DNA of 64,000 bases from Porphyra umbilicalis (GCA_002049455.2 KV918784.1:248001-312000); one strand, 5' to 3'. Counted from the first letter of the stretch, positions 42,216 through 53,790 are shown. Notes: generated from the letters alone by a model not told the origin. Numbers and translations: made by a program.

Positions 42216-42960
42216 TGGCCCCCTCCTGCGATGGACCCAGCGAGGGGGTGGTCTGAACCTCCGGCGCCTCGCCGCCGTCGGTTGGGGAGATTGAGGCGAC
42301 GACCCAGCACGAACAGGCCGCCGCCATCATCGCGCGTACCCGACGCGGGCCGCAATGGACTGCCGCCGTCGCCGCCGCCCCGGCCGCAGCCGCCGACAGC
42401 CAGATGCGACGGGGCGGCGGCGGGCGCGGGTGCCAGCGGCGATGCGACGGCGGCCGACGACGGCGGCAGCACCATGGGGCGTGGAGAGAAGCGTTGCGGT
42501 GCTGGCGGTGATCGGCTGCATCCCGGCCGGGCGTGCCATTGCCATCGCCACCGCTTGCCCCGACGCGATCGTCCACGCGCCGCCACCCGGCCGTGTCGGC
42601 GGCTCTGCCATGGCGATGGCGTCGGACAGCTCCGTCGACCGTTAGATGCGACGTCGGCGATCGGCACCCGTCGGCGGCGGGGTGGCTGACGCGCCAGCCG
42701 CTGCGCCGGCTGTGCTGGCGGTCGCGGGAGGCACTCTGGCCGACTCCGGCACGGGCGGGGGGCCAGGCGGTGACGCCACGTGGTAGTGGCGGTGGTGGCG
42801 GCGGCGGCCGCCGTGGGCGCGGCAACTGGCGCCTCTGCGGTGCCCGTAGACGCTGACCGTGGCGGCGGCGCCGACAACAGCCATCATCGGCGGTCCTGCC
42901 CCCGCGCTTGTTTGGTTACTTCGCCGCGATTCGAGGGCGACACATTGTGGCCACTGAGCT
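42216..42960. other. GC-rich low-complexity island, no gene recognised
   Basis: GGC/GCC-rich DNA with overlapping open frames on both strands. It interrupts or borders the copia fragment. No domain is recognised. Confidence 0.35.
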
Positions 42961-43582
42961 AAATCGCGGCCTACGACCTGGAACGATCTGGTGACACCAT
43001 AAATTTCTTGGGGCAGCCCGAAACACGACTAAGACAATGAGAATGATGCGCATACGGCCAAGTCCCAAGCAGGGTGCGCACTGTAAGACAATTTATTGAC
43101 GTCAATGAAAACAGCCACGCCCTCGAGCTACTCAGACGAGATCACTGTCAGCAAGAGCTCCTAAGGAAAGAATCTGCCTCGTCTTCGAGGTCGTCTTCGA
43201 TCCCGATGCAAGGCTTTGTGCGGATCGCTAGCAATCTTGCATGTGAATTCGGCCTCTGATTGGCTGGTGCCGCACTGCGGTGCCAGTACCAGAGGGACTC
43301 TGACGCTGACCGTGTTTCTTCCCTGCGGCGACGTGTCTTGAGACGATTTTCATTGGATAAGAGCTGTGTCCTCATTGTTCTGCTCGTGTACCCTTGTGTT
43401 TCCAGCAATATGATTGGTTGGTGGTGGCCTCTTGTCCCATAAATCCCCCCAGATCACTTTGGGGGGCGGAAGGTGGTCCAACCGCCACTACCCCAGGCGG
43501 CCAGCGCCCTTCTGCCGCCCCCACCGCCCACGCGTTGGCCCCAACTGTGGTCGTGGCCTTTGCGGTGGCGGTGGTGTAGACG
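42961..43582. other. possible 5' leader or LTR of the gypsy element
   Basis: About 450 bases of AT-balanced DNA with CCAAT-like motifs (GATTGGCTGG, GATTGGTTGG) precede the GC-rich start of the Gag frame. I find no second copy downstream, so an LTR assignment is not supported. Confidence 0.25.
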
Positions 43583-43878
43583 GTGGCTGTGGCCTTGGCG
43601 AAGGCGGCGGCGGCCGGGGGAGCGGGGGGGCTTGGGCGGCAGGACGGAAGCAAGACCAACGCGGCGCTGACGCAGGCATTGGCCGCCGACGGCGACGGCA
43701 ACGGCGACGGTGACAGCGACGGCAACGGCGGCATCCTCAACCTGTCCGCCGCGACGAATGGGGAGGCGGCGGCGACCAGTGGCGATGGCGACGGCGGCGG
43801 GGATGGCGGCAGCGTCGGCGGCGACGGGGGGGTGGGGGGGGGGGGGGGGGGGACCCCCTCGCAACCCAGACGGGCCTC

Positions 43879-45033
43879 GTGCAGCTGCTGACGGCCCAGC
43901 TGTCGGCGGGCGCGCCGGCGGCGGGGCGGCGGCAGCTGGCCGTCCTCGCCTGCTGCGACGAGTGCACGGGCGTGCTTGTCGGGCGGGCGCTTGGGGAGGG
44001 GGCGGCGGCGGTGGCGCGCGGCGGCGGCGGCTCTGGCGATGCGGGCGGCGCGGCGGCGGCGGCCGCCGGCGCGGGCGCCCTCCACCGCCTCGCCGCCGAC
44101 GTGCAGGCGGCGGCGGTGGCGGCCGGCGGGGGCGTTCTTACGCCTAAGGAGGCACATCGGTCGCATCGTCTTAACAAACGGTTAGACGGAGCGTTCCATC
44201 GGCAACAGCCATTCACGGGAGCACTGCACTTGGGCATCTTCACGTTCTTAACGACCTTTCGCCGGGCGTGCGACGCGGCTAGGCTGACGCACGGCCAAGC
44301 CCTTCCGCTCATGGTCTTTCGACTAGCCGGCAACGCCAGGATGGCCTTCTCCGGCGCACTTAACAGCACCATGGGAGGTAAGCGTTATGCCATCCGTACA
44401 TATGGAGATGCCGTCACCTGCCTTCTTTCGAAGTATGCGACACACGCAACTATATCTAACGCCTACCAAGACATCATGACGATGAAGCAACAAGACAACG
44501 AGGCGCCTACGGCCTCTGGTCACCGCGTGGAAACACAATGCGATATTTTGAACGGTTTGTTCGACATCCAAGACGTTGAGGACGTCTTCATAACGGGTCT
44601 TTCGGATCTTGTGCAAGCGCACGTTCGGGTCTTGAATGACCAATTCCCGGATCGGACTCTTTCCGAGACGGTTGCTACCGCCCAGATGTACTGGGACGGC
44701 ACCAACAAGCTGCGCTTGCAGCTCAAGATGACCCGCCCAGCGGCAATCAAAGTCGCTTACGCGACACAGGACGAGCGGACGACGACGGAACTACCGTTCA
44801 CACCGGTTTGCACCCCGCCGCCCCCTCGGGCCGCCGTCCCTCAAGCCAATCGGGCTGACATCTGTTCCAATTGTAACAAGCCGGGGCACTTCGCCGCACA
44901 GTGTGCCGAGCCATATCACCCTCGCGGACGTCGCAAACCGCCTATCGGCGTTCATGCCATTGCAGACGGTAACGTCGAAGAAGACGAGATTGAACATCCG
45001 GCTGACGCCGTCGAAGACCCGAAAATCGCCTAG
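43879..45033 (+). CDS. Ty3/gypsy Gag protein
   Basis: The frame runs from an Ala/Gly-rich segment (to about 44140) into balanced sequence with the gag signature FTGALHLGIFTFLTTFRRAC and LPLMVFRLAGNARMAFSG, and ends with a CCHC knuckle CSNCNKPGHFAAQC near 44860. The upstream frame at 43583-43891 may be its true N-terminus, separated by a long G run at 43828-43852. The sharp change in composition at about 44140 could instead mark a 5' truncation of the element inside GC-rich host DNA. Gag would package element RNA. Confidence 0.7.
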   Translation: MQLLTAQLSAGAPAAGRRQLAVLACCDECTGVLVGRALGEGAAAVARGGGGSGDAGGAAAAAAGAGALHRLAADVQAAAVAAGGGVLTPKEAHRSHRLNKRLDGAFHRQQPFTGALHLGIFTFLTTFRRACDAARLTHGQALPLMVFRLAGNARMAFSGALNSTMGGKRYAIRTYGDAVTCLLSKYATHATISNAYQDIMTMKQQDNEAPTASGHRVETQCDILNGLFDIQDVEDVFITGLSDLVQAHVRVLNDQFPDRTLSETVATAQMYWDGTNKLRLQLKMTRPAAIKVAYATQDERTTTELPFTPVCTPPPPRAAVPQANRADICSNCNKPGHFAAQCAEPYHPRGRRKPPIGVHAIADGNVEEDEIEHPADAVEDPKIA

Positions 45034-45143
45034 GCCGGGTGCCCGACTTGGGGTTGCCCGGCGGAACGCGAAAGCGTACGATGACAAGATTGTTGCGCCG
45101 TGCCTGACGACACTACGAGATCGCCGCCACACTTGGGCCATGC

Positions 45144-48100
45144 ATGCGCGCGATGCGGAGCTGCCGCCCTGTACTTGACACGGGCGCCGGGGTGAACATA
45201 GTGCGAACTAGTGTTCTCCCTGCGAGCTGGATGGCGTACGCCGAGAAGTTGACCACGCTTCCGCGCATCCGTGATGCAAACAACAACCATCTCGTGACGA
45301 ATTATGCCATACATCTGTATGTAGACACCGGTGGTGTACGTCTACTTGACCGATTCCTCGTTTCCGACAACTTGTCAGTCCCGTGCATCCTTGGCACCGA
45401 GTTCATTGAGCAAAACATCGAGGCGATCTTGTCGCGTTTGCGTATGATCGTCCGGGAGGAACACGTGCGCTGCACGGAGGAACTGCCTCGGCCAACGCCA
45501 ATCTTGGCTTGTCATAATGACAGTGCCTGGGACGGCCATTGGCAAGACAAACCCTCAAGGGTGCGAGCCTGTAAACAGGTACGTGTCGACGGACAACAAG
45601 AGGAGTGGATCATGGCGACATGTGATACTCCCGGTATGGTTACCATCACACCGAACGCTCGGTTATGCCGACATAAGTCAATGGCGGTCGCCCGCGGCCT
45701 TGCCATCGTCAAGCCCGACGAACCCTTCTTAGTCAAGTAATGCAACTTTGGCAAGGACTAAGTCATTGTTCGCAAGAACTCAACATTGGGGTTTGCAGAG
45801 TCCTACCAAGGGCCGATGTTGTCCGCCGTCTTGAATGACAACAATCCAAAGGATGGAACCGATACTTCATCGGACGACGCGAGTCGTGACCCACTAGAGG
45901 ACCTCGACCTAAGTGAGGCTCCCGAGTATCTGCACAAGCAGATTAGAGACATGCTCAAGACGCATTCGTCTATGTGGGATGAAACCCTTTGCGTTATCCG
46001 TGCTACGGAGCACGTTGTCGTCACTCCTCCAGACGCTCTGCCCATACGGGCTCAACCCTACCGGACCGGGCCGTTCAAACAGCAGATCATCGCTGATCAA
46101 ATCAACAAGATGTTCAAGCTCCACGTCATTGCCCCTAGCCATAGTGCTTGGGCGAGCCCCGTGGTAATTGTACCAAAGAAGAACGGCAAATCCCGATTCT
46201 GTGTCGACTATCGTCGGTTAAACAACATCACCAAGAAGGATGCTTATCCCTTGACTCGAATGGAGGACTGCCTTGACTCCTTCGTAGAAGCCCAGGTGTT
46301 CACGTCTCTCGACTGCACCGCGGGGTACTGGCAAGTGCCCTTACGCAAGGACGACCAAGAGAAGACGGCGTTAACAACGCATAGTGGTATAAACCACTCG
46401 TTATCAATGCCTTTCGGCTTGACGAACGCGCCTGCTACCCTTCAGCGTGCGTTGGATATTATCCTTTCGGGCTTGAAGTGGCAGATATTCTTTTCTACTT
46501 AGACGATGTCATCATCTTCTCCGCGAACGCGGAACAACACGTCAAAGACGTTGATACGGTTCTGCACTTTCTGCGCGAAGCCGGGGCTACCCTTAACTTG
46601 GAACAGTGCACATGGTTCTCCGACGAAGTCGAGTACCTTGGACACATTGTCCGCCCCGGGCACCTGCACGTGCATAGCAAGAACGTGGATGCTCTGAAGC
46701 ACGCCAAGTTCCCCACGACGAAGACCCAGCTGAAAAGCTTCTTGGGCATGTGCAACGTCTATCGACGTTTCGTCAAGGACTTCGCCAAACGCGCGAAGCC
46801 CCTGAACGCCCCGACTCGGGCTGAGATCCCACCGGATCTACCACCGCCAACGGACGTGGCCATCGCCGCGTTCGAAGACCTTCGCAACGCACTGTTGTGC
46901 CCACCGGTACTTTCCTTGCCAAAGGCCAATCGGAAGCTCTTCGTCGACGTTGACGCATGTGCCGACCAATTCGGTCGTACACTCCTCCAAGAGGAACCGG
47001 GCGACTTGCCTCATCCTGTCGGATATTGGAGCCAAGGACTCACTGCTGCAGAGCAAAACTACTCCACCACGGAGCGCGAATGCCTCGGCGTCGTGTGGGC
47101 TGTCCTCAAGTTGAGGCACTTCCTCGATGGGCAACGGTTCCTCATCCGAACGGATCACCAAGCACTTCGCTGGATCTACAGCACGACCAACTCAAGCGGA
47201 CGCTTGATGCGATGGCGACTCCGCCTCTTCGAATACACATTCGATGTGGTTTATAAACCAGGTGCATCGCACCACTTGCCCGACTTCCTGTCGCGCGCCT
47301 CTACGGTGGCGCCGCCAGAAGATATCCATGATGATATACCTTGCCTGGCATTGGCCGAGACGGCCAACGGCTGAAGGACGGGGAGGTACACGGGTACCGA
47401 CACACCGGAACCGGTGGCGTTCGACGACGTTGTCGAAGCACAACAAACAGACGACTACTGTGTCGAGATGTCCACTCGCGTGGAACGCGGAACAGCCAAA
47501 GCCTTCTTCCGCAACGAGCATCACGATCTGTATCGCCGAGCGCCTTACGGCAACCAATTGGTTATAATAAAGTCGTTACGCGAACGCGTCTTGACGCTCG
47601 AGCACCACGCCACAGTGGCAGCCCATCCCGGTATGAACCGGATGTATGACACATTGCAAAAGGCAAATTACTGGCCTTCGATGGTAACGGACATCCATAG
47701 CACCATCACGAAGTGCACAACTTGTGCTCAAAACCGCCTCGCCTTTCGGCGACACACCACGCCCTTAACGCTGTTCCCGGCTACTGAGCCTCTCACGGAG
47801 CTGTCCGTTGACATCTTTGGGCCCATCCCGGCCTCCAAGAAGGTCAATAGCTTCATCTTCGTTATCACCGACCGCTTCGCCAAGCTCACCAAGTGTGTCG
47901 CCTTACGGCGAATTACGGCCATGTCCGTGGCGTCAGCCATCATAGACGCGTGGGTGTCCGCCTACGGGCCACCGTACCGGATCCTATTGGACTGTCAAAC
48001 TTCTTCATCGCTGTGATGAAAATGCTTGGCATTGAAACGGTTCGCACCACGGCGTATCACTCTCAAACCAATGGGCAAGTTGAACAGTACAACCGTACCA

Positions 48101-48770
48101 TGGCTACTCAGCTGCGAAATTTCATCGCTGATGACCCATCACGATGGGACCAGCTACTCCCGGTAATCACCATGGTATATAATAGCCAATGCACCGGTCT
48201 ACGGGTATCCCTCCTTTTGAGCTCGTTATTTCAAGGCGGATCCCCAACCTCACGGGTCGCAGCTTGCCTCCGGGCACTCCGCTGACCAATAAGGGAAAGC
48301 TCAAGCATGGGTCGCTCCTAGCTCGCAAACGCGAGGTCATGGCCCGCCTGCGCAAGCAGATCCCCATCGTAGTCGCGGCCCTGCGTAAGACTCAACAACG
48401 TTACAAACGTAACTTTGACCATCGGGTCGCAACCCGCAATGCGGACGACAAGATCGGCGACAACGTATACACGACCAACCACGATCGGCAAAACAAGCTG
48501 CAAAACAAAGCCATTGGACCCTTCGTGGTCATTGACGCAGATGCGGATGCCTCCACGTTTGTCATTGACATTGACAAAGAGGAAAAACGTGTCAGCAGTG
48601 ACCATGTCACCCCAGCTCCTCGTCCAACGACGACGGACACGGTGCCGTACCCCCTACTAGATGGTCTAGACCAACGCAAGCCACCCCCGGCAACTGCCGA
48701 CGAGTATGTGATTGACAAACTCCTAGGCTTACGCCAGACTGGCGACAGCTATAGCGCTAAGATACGCTAG
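45144..48770 (+). pseudogene. Ty3/gypsy Pol (protease, RT, RNase H, integrase), frameshifted
   Basis: Protease: VLDTGAGVN and CILGTEF (45144-45740). RT: VVIVPKKNGKSRFCVDYRRLN, SLDCTAGYWQV, MPFGLTNAP, then a frameshift at about 46480 immediately before FYLDDVI. RNase H: LFVDVDACADQFG, ERECLGVVWAVL, RTDHQAL. Integrase: HHCC zinc region (HPGMNRMYDT...CTTCAQ), VDIFGPIPASKKVN, then a lesion at 47990-48010 that removes the second catalytic Asp segment (expected after YGPPYRILLD), then TAYHSQTNGQVEQYNR and a GPY-type C-terminal region (AIGPFVVIDAD). The order protease-RT-RNase H-integrase is diagnostic of Ty3/gypsy. At least four frame breaks make it non-functional. Confidence 0.9.
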
Positions 48771-48830
48771 TTGGATTACGGGTCGAAGGACGACACCTAA
48801 GGACCCCTGGAGAACCTCCCACACAACCTA

Positions 48831-49547
48831 GTGGTCCGCTTTCTTCGACAGAAGAATAAGCATGTACCGGGGTACGAATGTCAAACGCCAACACGGCGAA
48901 GTCGCCGACAAGCCGGGCTCACAACCGTGGCCAACATCGTCATGGACTCCACGTGGATACCCACTATCCAACATGTCTATGTTACCGGTGACGGAGTTAT
49001 CAATGCCAATGTCTCGTGGACAGATCTAATTACCGCCGCCGCAATTAAAGAAGTAATTCCTGTCGCGTGGCTTAAGTTGACTCTGCCCGCCATGACGCAC
49101 AACTTTGCGTATGACTCACAACTTTCCTTGCGGAATTTCTCTCGGCTAAACCGTGCTTACGGTTCGTACACCTATGTGTGGCCAAATTCCGCGCAAGCCA
49201 CACTGATCGAAGCCGATCCCTCGGTCCCAGCACTCCCTAACGGGTTCCTCGTACCACCGGTACAGCACTTGGACTCAATCCTTTGTCGCCTGGTGACCTC
49301 CACCGAGGAAGCAACCGTGGTCATCCCACAATGGACCAACACCAGTTGGTACGCAACCGCCACACTCGCATGTTTCGAGTATGAAGTACTTTTATCAACA
49401 GACACAAGGGATACGAATCCCACACCATTGGCCATGCTGGCCTGTCACTTCCTGCATCGCTATGATGACAAGCAGAAAAACTGGGAAGTGGATACAAATA
49501 TGTCAAACGACAAACAATCACAAGACGAAGAAACATCAACACCTTAA
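48831..49547 (+). CDS. extra ORF downstream of gypsy Pol, function unknown
   Basis: 238 codons, intact, 60 bases after Pol and with similar base composition, so it is probably part of the element. No signal peptide or membrane segment is clear, which argues against an envelope protein. The segment QHLDSILCRLVTS...ATVVIPQWTNTSWYA faintly resembles the PxW...W(F/Y) module seen near Dam-like methylase domains of some retroelements; this is a weak resemblance only. The C-terminus is acidic and polar. Confidence 0.6.
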   Translation: MVRFLRQKNKHVPGYECQTPTRRSRRQAGLTTVANIVMDSTWIPTIQHVYVTGDGVINANVSWTDLITAAAIKEVIPVAWLKLTLPAMTHNFAYDSQLSLRNFSRLNRAYGSYTYVWPNSAQATLIEADPSVPALPNGFLVPPVQHLDSILCRLVTSTEEATVVIPQWTNTSWYATATLACFEYEVLLSTDTRDTNPTPLAMLACHFLHRYDDKQKNWEVDTNMSNDKQSQDEETSTP

Positions 49548-49620
49548 AGGCGTTAGCCCCAGACATTGGCGCACCCTCCCGCCAGGGTCAGCCGAGAAAG
49601 TCACTTAACAGTGAACCCCA

Positions 49621-51616
49621 CTACTCCTCTTCCTCATCGCTACGACGCGAGTCGCGAAGGCAAAGGTGGCGAGAGCCAACGCTGGCCCCCGACTCCTGGG
49701 AAAAGCTACGCGCACGCGTGTTGCGTGCCGACGGCGGAGCCCCGCCTGACGGCCCCCCGTCCGCATGGGCGCGACGCCCCAGGACGCTCTGAGCGTTGAA
49801 GCGCGTCGGCGCTACCGCCTCTTCCGGCTGAAAACCCTGGAGGTTCTGAGCAAAGCGCTCGTAGTTGGCATCGCCATCAACGGCGAGAGCCACGGCCTGC
49901 CAAAGAATGGCCAAGGCCGACTCAGCCCCTCGCCCGTCCGCCCGCTCCACAGCACGGCGCAAGCCGGTCACTCGATCCATCCGGGCATGCGCCATCGCTG
50001 ACACAGCAGCCCCACGGGGCGCGCGAAGTCGCACGTCGCGCACGCGCGCCGACCTAAACAGGGCAACCGCCGCGGAGGAAGAGGCACGCGTCGGCCAAGT
50101 GGCCTCGATGGCCCGTGGCGGCGATGTCGACCCCGAGCCATCGCGACGCGGCGACCGCGAGCCATCGCAACGCGGCGAACGCGGACAGTGGTAACCACCA
50201 CGATCGCCACTGACGGCATAAGCCCCGCCCGGATGGGTCTGCCGACCGCGACGCCACACCCCGAGGTGACTCGGAGGAACCGGTGCCACATGGGCAGGCC
50301 CGCTCGGGTCAGGTGCCCAGTTGAAATCCACACACGCGAGTCGAAGGCAAAAGCCGAACTCCTTAGTCGCATCAACCGTCACGCGCACGTGTCGCGCCTC
50401 GCCGGTGTCTCGGTCCCGACGGACCATGTTCTTAAGGACGACCCCCCAAGGGAACACGTCTATTGCGCGGCGCATCTTGCCATACAAGGCATGTGCCGCC
50501 TCGCCGTCAGGCGCCTCACGCAGTTTGGACGTGTCTAGGACGTCAAAATGACGAAGTGTCTTCTCGTCGAGATGAACTAAGACCTTGTACTCTTGAAGGG
50601 TGCGAACTCAAGCAGCAATCAGATTTCCAGTAGTACTCCGAGTACACAATCTGCCAAGCAGAACTATACTCGTTTCGCAACGAGTCCGCCAGGTACGACA
50701 CCACAACCGGGGTCGCCACCCAAAGATCGGTCTTGGGCTCCCAGTCGGGGACTGGCGGAAGCCAACGAGACAAGTCAAACGACTTCCGCGCCCGGAGGAA
50801 TCCGGCTGACCACTCCGTCGGCAATAACCCGCGGCCGCGGAAGAACCGTGTGTCCGCCGCGCGGCGATGGTCGGTCGCTAACAGCGGCAGCCCAAAGGGG
50901 TTCGGTAGCTCGCTCATACGAGGGCTTCGATCTTCAGCGACCGCATCGTTCTCCTCCGCCGCCACCAGCGTAAGCTGATCCAGGTACTCCACCAAACCGG
51001 CATCGTGGCCGATCGGGACCGCGAGGTCCGTGGCCACCGAGCACCCGAGGAAGACGGCCTTCGGCCAGTTCCGCAACAAGCGGAAAAACGAGTTGGCTGC
51101 CGTCTCGAAGGTCTCGGTCCCCCTCACGGGATACAACAAAGAGTTGGTGTGCACCAAACGGTGGAATGGGTGCAAGGGCACTTGGTACCGGATGACTTCG
51201 TTGCAAAACGACATGACCTCGTAGATACGGCGCTGTGGCCCCTGGTTTCCAAAGAACGGGTCCCCGTGGACCTCGGCCACGCGGTCACCAGCATGGCTGG
51301 GCGCGCCGTGTTCGGCCAACACGTCGACGAAGCCCGGCAGGGCCTCGTACCGCGCGTGAAGACGCCGAGTGTGCGCGCGAGCGCGGTTGCGAATGCAAAT
51401 TTCATACAGACCTTGGTCAGCGATGACCGGGACCCCGTCAACCACCTCGGTTGGGCCAACGTGCGCATAAAACATGCCGCTAGGCCTAAACTGACGCAGC
51501 ATCTCCGGGTCGGTGGACCATTTGACGTCGTGTCCGTCACCCTCCACGGCGTGAGTCACGGGCGCCTCGCCGTTGGCGTTTACGCCGTCCACCGCCATCG
51601 CTGCGTGGTCCGCCAT
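49621..51616 (-). CDS. unrecognised protein, about 640 residues, one frameshift
   Basis: From ATG 51616 the first frame runs 357 codons to 50543 (MADHAAMAVDGVNANGEA..., MFYAHVGPTEVVDGVPVIADQ, DTRFFRGRGLLPTEWSAGF, VVSYLADSLRNEYSSAWQIV). A frame opening after a TGA at about 50603 continues EYKVLVHLDEKTLRHFDVL, KMRRAIDVFPWGVVLKNMV and runs to 49621, ending in an acidic tail. The continuity suggests one protein broken by a one-base indel near 50605. The first two-thirds has a globular, balanced composition; the middle is Arg/Ser-rich (RSPRCDGSRSPRRDG). No known domain is recognised. It is tail-to-tail with the gypsy extra ORF, 73 bases apart, so it is either an antisense accessory gene of the element or a host gene next to the insertion. 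Confidence 0.6.
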
Positions 51617-51649
51617 GTTGGTACCTGGGTGCTAACCCTTCCCGCCCCC

Positions 51650-51870
51650 GTCCGCGCCGCAAGGCAACCCGCCTGCGCCGCAAGGCAAATCGCCCGCGCC
51701 GCCGGCCGTTGTCGCCGCGCCGCAAGGCAAACCGCCCGCGTCGCAAGGCAAAGCGCCCGCGCCGCCGGCCGTTGTCGCCCTGCCGCAAGGCCAATCGCCC
51801 GCACCGCCGGTCGTTGCCGCCCGCGCCGCCGGTCGTTGCCGCCCGCGCCGCCGGCCGTTTCCACCTACGC
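51650..51870. repeat. GC-rich minisatellite
   Basis: Imperfect tandem units of about 21 bases, for example CGCAAGGCAAACCGCCCGC and GCCGGCCGTTGTCGCCGC, just upstream of the 51616 start codon. Confidence 0.75.
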
Positions 51871-52828
51871 CGCCGGCCTTGCCATCCTTGCTCCCTGCCT
51901 TACCGCCCCTGCCGCCGCCGCGCCTTGCCTCCGGGCTCGCCACCGGCGCCGACGGACTCGTCGCCCCCGCCGCCGGCCTCGCCGCCCTTGCCGCCCTTGT
52001 GCGCCGCCGCCGGGCTCGCCGACCTTGCCACCCTTGCCGCCCTTGCCGCCCTCGCCTCCCTCGCCGACTTACCGCCCTTGAGCTCCGCCGCCGGGCACGC
52101 CGCCCCCCCCCAAACCCACACTCACCGGGTCCTTAACCTCGCGGTTGGCCATCTCGTGGTGGAGCACCCCAACTCAAGCCATGCCGTTGGGCCTCAACCT
52201 GTGCGCGAGCACGATGACACGGGATGGCCCCGTGCCGACAAACTCGGACCCGCAAAAGACGCGGTAGTAACCGGCCTCAGGGTACGCACCCCCCCCTCGG
52301 TCACACAGACCCGCGTCCCGGCTTTCGCCTTGTCTCCGGGGTATTAAACCCCCGACGAAGCAGGCGCTACCCGGCACCGACGACGGTACTCCCAGCACGT
52401 GCTGTACGACACGCCCGCACCCCGACGGGTCTTAACCCCGACACTCGTCACCCAGCACCCGGCCGCCTGGCCCACACTCCGACGCAGACCCGCCTGCGCG
52501 GGCGTGCTTACGCGTAAGCGTCGATCTGCCCCGCAGCGCAAGCTGCTCGCCACACCCGCCCGCGCGTGCGTGGCCGGACAGTCGCGACTGGCGACGGTGA
52601 ACCGCCACCTCCCCCCGATTGGGACTGGGCGGCGCCCCTCCACGACTCTCGCCGCCTGGGCGGTTACGCCCGCGCGGGCCCGTAAGAGTCCGCGATCGCC
52701 GAATCGGGTTTCACCATCCTCGGATCTCACCGGGACGGTTCGAATCTCGCGTTGGAGGTATGTAGCTTATCTCTGCTCCCAATTGACCATTTGTCTCAAG
52801 TAGCCCCCTTGACGGGCCAAAGCCCATG
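51871..52828. other. no gene recognised
   Basis: Pro/Ala/Leu-coding GC-rich repeats to about 52130, then mixed sequence. A 14-bp perfect palindrome GCTTACGCGTAAGC lies at 52506-52519. No conserved protein. Confidence 0.35.
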
Positions 52829-53090
52829 TATCGTGGGAATTGGCCTGTGGCACGCCCTTTGGGGGGTTACTTCCGCTTTGATCATTTTTTTTTTTTTTTT
52901 GCTTTCCTGTCTTATCTGTCTGCCGGCACTCATTACGATCGCTTGTAATCGGACGGTCGATCGACCAGTGCCCTCGTTTATATTAAATCACCCTCGCCGC
53001 GACGGCGACAGATTTCGCTTTATTGCTTGGCTACGGTCGGTCTCAATACACTGGTAATGGCACCAACGTTATTAATACCACAGCGAGAGC
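52829..53090. other. AT-rich patch with T run and TATA-like box
   Basis: A run of about 17 T at 52887-52904 and TTTATATTAAAT near 52977 stand out. On the minus strand the latter could be a TATA box for the gene at 51616, but it lies about 1.3 kb upstream. The patch could also be LTR sequence; no partner copy was found. Confidence 0.3.
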
Positions 53091-53094
53091 GCTC

Positions 53095-53480
53095 GGGGGC
53101 GGCGGCGGCAGCCGCCGGGGGCGGCGGTGGAAGCAGCTGGTGGCGGCGGCGGCAGCTGTCGGGGGCGGCAGCGGCAGCCGCCGGCGGCAGCGGCGCCAGC
53201 CGCCGGGGACAGCGGCGCCAGCGGCCGAGGGCGGCGGAGGCGGCGGCCGGGGGCGGCAGCAGGAGCCGAGGGCGGCGCCAGCCGCCGTGAGAGGCGGCAG
53301 CATCCGGGGGCGGCGGCAGCAGCGGCCGGGGCCGGCGTCGGCAGCCGCCGGGGGCGGCGGCGGCAGCGGCCAGGGACGACGGCGTCAGCCGGCGGGTGCG
53401 GCTGCGGCTGGGGACGGCGGCGGCGGCCGCCGCGGGCGGCAGTGGCGGAAGCCGAGGTCGGTAAAGGTGGCGGTCGAGGA
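53095..53480. repeat. GGC-rich low-complexity repeat
   Basis: Dense GGCGGC/GCAGCC/GCCGGGG units of variable length give Ala/Gly- or Pro-rich frames in all registers. This is a simple repeat, not a gene. Confidence 0.7.
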
Positions 53481-53599
53481 AATGTGATTCCTGCACTGTG
53501 AATCATGTGATGACGCTCAGCTCGCAGGAACGTTGTAACGATCTGTTCTCTGGCGTCTCGTTGTTCTTCCCATGTACTGGACTTTCCGTCCGGCAGTGT

Positions 53600-53790
53600 A
53601 TTTGAATCCCGACCGCATTCCATCCGGGGCGGGCCGACGGCTGCTGTAAGGGACCCCCTTCAGTCGAGCGTACTGAGGCGACTTGATTGCGATTTGCTTT
53701 GAACTACAGTGCTCTGAGGCGTTGCAAACGGCCCACACGACGATTTTTCCTTACACAATCGACTGGGTGCCCTTCCGCAGATATTACTTG
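53600..53790 (-). repeat. dispersed repeat R3, copy 2
   Basis: The reverse complement of this stretch matches 38225-38400, including GGGCACCCAGTCGATTG, CGTCGTGTGGGCC and CGCCTCAGAGCACTG. Homology on the minus strand fades beyond about 53600. Confidence 0.6.

Noticed and set aside
48831-49547. Envelope protein making the gypsy element retrovirus-like
   Set aside because: No signal peptide, transmembrane anchor or cleavage site is visible.
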